Shown here piece by piece: positions 60,398 to 64,000 of a stretch of 64,000 bases of DNA. The notes under the pieces are model-generated. The model saw nothing but the letters and a program-made list of their open reading frames with translations. It did no database searches and was not told the origin of the DNA. The DNA comes from Adineta steineri (taxonomy: Eukaryota; Rotifera; Eurotatoria; Adinetida; Adinetidae). The DNA is taken from NCBI GenBank assembly GCA_905250115.1, contig CAJNOI010000087.1, positions 282,174 through 346,173 of the forward strand, in the 5' to 3' direction. Position 1 is the first letter of the stretch. Each line of letters begins with the position of its first letter. Position numbers and translations under genes: made by a program.

Positions 60398-62122
60398 CGG
60401 TTTTTCTTTTATTTTTGATAAATTTTTATAATAATTAATAAATTAGATCGAAGAAGAAAAAAATATTAATATGACACAACGTTAATAGCGTCTTGTTTTT
60501 TTAGTTCTAAGAAACAAAAAAACAAAAGTATTATATGAGAAAAAAAAGAGAATTATAAAAAATAGTCGGAGAAAAACGACAGAAAGCAAGAAAAAGGGCT
60601 GTTTTTTTGTCTTCCTGCCTTGTTAGGGAAATGGGGGAATGATAGAACGAATAAAAATAAAAACGCAGTTCACGTATTCTAACGTACTTTCAACGACCTT
60701 TACATAATTTGATACTTGCGTACGATTGTTTTTTTCTATGTTTCACACAAAAATAATGGTGAAATGTTCGCAGGTCTATTTTAAACGATGAATCACGATT
60801 ATATTTTCATATAAAACCCATACTCTCTCCTATTGATTGTTCATTACTGTATAAATCTAACCCTCTTTTGCGTCTAAACAAATATAATAATAGATATCTT
60901 TCAAATCAAGGTTGACAGCATAGATTAGAAAGAAAAACGTTTTCCTATTATTTATATGTCCCTGAATCGAACTAAGAGTCTGATGAATAGTATAGTATAC
61001 TTTCGATCAAGGTGAATCGAAACTGATATTAACTAATACTTATAAATGTATCATGTTATGCACAAATTATTTCTGTAGAAAGAAAATAAATTCTAATATA
61101 CTACAATTGAACTTTGTGACTAATTACTAAAAAGAATTTTCTTACTTTATAAGAAGATATTCGTTAATACTTTTTATATTGAGTATTAGAATTAAAATTT
61201 TATAAATATAAAACGATACGCTTTATTACTTCCTCTTCTTATTCTGCCTGACTACCATATGAGGATGATTGGATAAAGAATCACATACATACGAACATTA
61301 TATATGTATATATATGACTCATCCGATTTTATCGTCAAGCGAATAGAAAAAAAATTTTCGATGACCTTTTCATAATACGGATATTCGAAATATGATTAGT
61401 ATAAAAGCGAATTTATTGAAAATCAGAATATTATCTAATATAAAATAACAAAATGCCTGTGGTTCTCTTACATTATTTAATCTAATTTTTATTCAATAGA
61501 AAAGAAAAAAACATCATACGTAAATTCAACGAAAATATTATTACATAACATACAAAATTGTTTTTTTATTTCATATTTTTTTAAAAATTTAATAAATACT
61601 CTGATTTTTCTATATTATAAAATTATATATCGATAATATCTCCTACAATATTTTCTAACCTGTTCTATAAATAGCATATGGTAAATGTCCTTAAAATACA
61701 TTCTTAAAAAATTAATGCCTATTAAAATAAGACGCGTAGCACTTATCAGACTTACCTTAACGTATTCAAGGCAAAGAATTCCTTCAAGTTATTTTCATTT
61801 CGTTATTATTTCTTTTTTCTCTTTAGTAACATGCATGGTACGCATGGACTAAAATATATACGTCTGTATTCTGCGTACTTTCGAATATATATTGACCTTT
61901 AGTATGTAGCCTAATAGAAAAGCATAAGCTCTGAATATGACCTACTATATTATCTTTCTTTTCAAACAAAGATATATTGTTCAATTTTATTTAGTATTGA
62001 TCGACTGTTTATATTTATATTTAGAATTTTTATCTAGAAAAAAAAATCACTATCATTTAAAAATCTGTTTAATTTCAAAAAAAATAAATCACAAAAAAAA
62101 AGAGCGATATATGCGTAATAAA
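60398..62122. other. Intergenic between COMMD10 and the CNC-bZIP gene
   Basis: 1.7 kb, AT-rich. It must contain the CNC-bZIP promoter on its left side and the COMMD10 3' UTR on its right. I see no coding exon and no convincing antioxidant-response element by eye. Confidence 0.6.
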
Positions 62123-63133
62123 TTATGTCATTAATGCATCTAATTGACTTTGAATTGACTCAAGCTGAAAAGATAAATAATTCATTATTTATTCATATAA
62201 AATTTTTTGTCCTATTTACCTTTTCAAAAAATACATAAAGTTCTTCTTTATTAAATTCAGTCTGAATGTTTTCAATTTGCTAAAAGAAAAAGAAAAAAAA
62301 CATTGTTATTACCTGGAAAAGTTTTCATTTTTATATTCAAATAAAATTTAAAAATACACCTGACATAACTATAAATATGCAACTCATTAAGATGTATTTC
62401 TTACTTGTGTTTGTTCGTTTTTAAGTTGAAATTCATAGATAGCCGTTGGTCTTTTAACTTTACTTTTGCTTGCTTGTGATATACCAACATCTAATGTCCA
62501 TCGTACATCGGATAACTAAAAGAATGATTAAATTAAATTAAAAAAAAGACGAAAGAATTGTTTTACTGAATGTGAAGCAATATGAGATGATTTTAAACGT
62601 TCAACGATTTCTTTAGCACTTGTTGACCATTGTTCAACAAATATTTTAGCCTTTTTAGAAATAAATTAAATAAAACATTTATTTTTATTTTAATAAAGTT
62701 CTACTTTAGTTTCATCAAAATTCTGTTCGTTAATTAAATCATTTTCAAGTATTTGTGGTTTTATTAAATGATAAGCCGATTGAAGAAATATATATTCAAT
62801 CGATTCAATTAATTGTTTAATAATATCTATGGATAATCCAAATGCATTTTCTAATTTATTTAATTCATCTATTGTGAATATTGTTTCATTCTTAAATAAA
62901 TAAACTGAATCAATAAAAATGCAACAGTATTAAAAGAGAAAATTCTACTTGTCGTCCTGTTTTATCAGCAATACGTTGAACAAGTTTTTTAAATTTTGCA
63001 TTATCTAATGAATTAATATGTGGAATTGAAGTTTTGATTCTAAATAAAAAAAATTCATATAAAATAAAAATCATATTTATAGATAAATATTATATTACTT
63101 GGAAGAACCATCGGAAAATATTGTACTAGACAT
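62123..63133 (-). CDS. COMMD10: COMM domain-containing protein 10
   Basis: Seven exons: 63133..63099, 63039..62949, 62890..62705, 62650..62567, 62515..62405, 62279..62220 and 62164..62123; 202 aa, the same length I recall for human COMMD10. The N-terminal helical domain has IPHINSLDNAKFKKLVQRIA and QSAYHLIKPQI. The C-terminal COMM domain has LSDVRWTLDVGISQASKSK, AIYEFQLKN, NKEELYVFFEKLESIQSQLD. COMMD10 is one of the ten subunits of the Commander complex (with CCDC22/CCDC93 and the retriever), which recycles membrane proteins from endosomes. Confidence 0.94.
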
Positions 63134-64000
63134 TTATTCTTAGATATGAGAATTTTATAACAAAAGTAATCATGACATATGCATTTTTTCATCATGAGTC
63201 ATATCGAACCAATCCAAATAGAGTTCTTTAAAAGAACACTAGAATGAAAGGATATCTATCGGCATGAATCTAGCAAGTCTTTTTGTATCTGACTGCCAAT
63301 AAGAAATAAATAGTTACAAGTGTCAATTTATTTGAAGATGAATATTCTAGAAACATCTTCTATTTTTTTAGTGAGATATAAATGCTAGAAAAGTTATTCT
63401 ATGAAATAAGTTATATACTGTGAGTCGAAAAATTAGCCACCTACATTTTTTTGCGTTACTAAACTTTGAAATAGATCTAATTAGTAGTGACTTCTATAGC
63501 TTACCAAATTCTCTACCAAACTCATTCAGTATCAGAATTTTGCCTATGAAAACTGATAGAAAGCGAAAACCTTCATTTTTCAAGTGTTCAAAAACTTCAT
63601 TGAACCAGTTTTATAGTAACGTCATGGCAAAGAACGCAAAATTCTGAGTAAAATAAAGAGTTGTTGCACTTTCGAGCATTTTTTCGGTTCTTGAGATGTT
63701 CATAACTTTCCAATAGATGGTCATAGGAAGTGTGGTGACCAAGTGGAAAAAAGCAATACTTCCGTACCCTCGCTCCCATCGTACTACCATGGTACTTCGA
63801 TATATTTCTATCGTACTTCTCTCGTATCTCAAAAAATATTATACAAATATGTTTTATTAAAAAAACAATTTATCAAATACACTGTTCTGAAAAATTTAAT
63901 CAGTTAAAACACTCCTAATACATGTTCATCATCCACCACAATTACTTTCAATCAGTGTTTAGATCATTCAACTAGATTTTCAGCAATTATTAATAATGTA
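63134..64000. other. Right-edge spacer, no gene seen
   Basis: 867 nt upstream of COMMD10. Short overlapping ORFs on both strands (63420-63832) resemble no family. The phrase GAGTCGAAAAATTAGCCACC at 63422-63441 looks like the end of a Tc1-type transposon, but no transposase is visible before the window ends. Confidence 0.5.

Noticed and set aside
63420-63832. Possible Tc1-type transposon end with small ORFs
   Set aside because: The GAGTCGAAAAATTAGCCACC phrase is suggestive, but no matching second end or transposase is seen before the window stops.
1-64000. tRNA, rRNA, CRISPR arrays, viral or retrotransposon genes
   Set aside because: None found by eye on either strand; no reverse transcriptase, integrase or transposase motif and no regularly spaced repeats of CRISPR type. 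A tRNA scan would be decisive for tRNAs.

Overview
This is an AT-rich nuclear segment from an animal. I infer a bdelloid rotifer (Rotaria or Adineta type). The evidence is compact genes with many 40-90 nt GT-AG introns, metazoan orthologues (NOP58, Rubicon, DCP2, GATAD2, RAB27, SLC4A11, NRF2/CNC, COMMD10), a tandem pair of arginine ADP-ribosyltransferase/TPR genes of a kind I associate with bdelloids, and short inverted repeats built on TGTGGG-like motifs, which I recall as the bdelloid telomere unit. The species call is inference; the gene calls rest on protein motifs and on reading frames that stay in phase across every proposed splice junction.

Layout. 1-331 (-) is the 5' end of an unrecognised gene. 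4100-4916 (-) is a Distal-less (Dlx) homeobox gene. 6139-8668 (-) is NOP58. 11000-16001 (-) holds two tandem ADP-ribosyltransferase/TPR genes, the first interrupted by one in-frame TAG. 18039-22400 (-) is a two-pore-domain K+ channel with two alternative 5' coding exons. 23218-29431 (-) is Rubicon in 17 exons, with a plus-strand neuropeptide-like gene (27456-27803) nested in one intron. 29613-30145 (-) is fucose mutarotase. 30417-34411 (+) is DCP2. 35472-37285 (+) is a synaptotagmin-like tandem C2 protein. 37484-39790 (+) is neugrin-like. 42309-44758 (+) is GATAD2/p66. 45454-46518 (+) is TMUB. 47273-48055 (-) is RAB27. 48241-49668 (+) is eIF4E3. 52610-56996 (+) is SLC4A11 in 19 exons. 58674-60397 (-) is a CNC-bZIP (NRF2-like) factor. 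62123-63133 (-) is COMMD10.

Most genes are housekeeping or signalling genes with no shared pathway. FUOM/DCP2 and RAB27/eIF4E3 are head-to-head pairs with short shared upstream regions. The accessory part is the ADP-ribosyltransferase duplication, the telomere-like hairpins and several MITE-like inverted-repeat elements in introns and spacers. The best candidates for something undescribed are the three-part protein (novel alpha/beta domain, R-S-E ADP-ribosyltransferase, kinesin-light-chain TPRs) and the small nested secreted protein, which appears to encode an amidated peptide ending RPYI.
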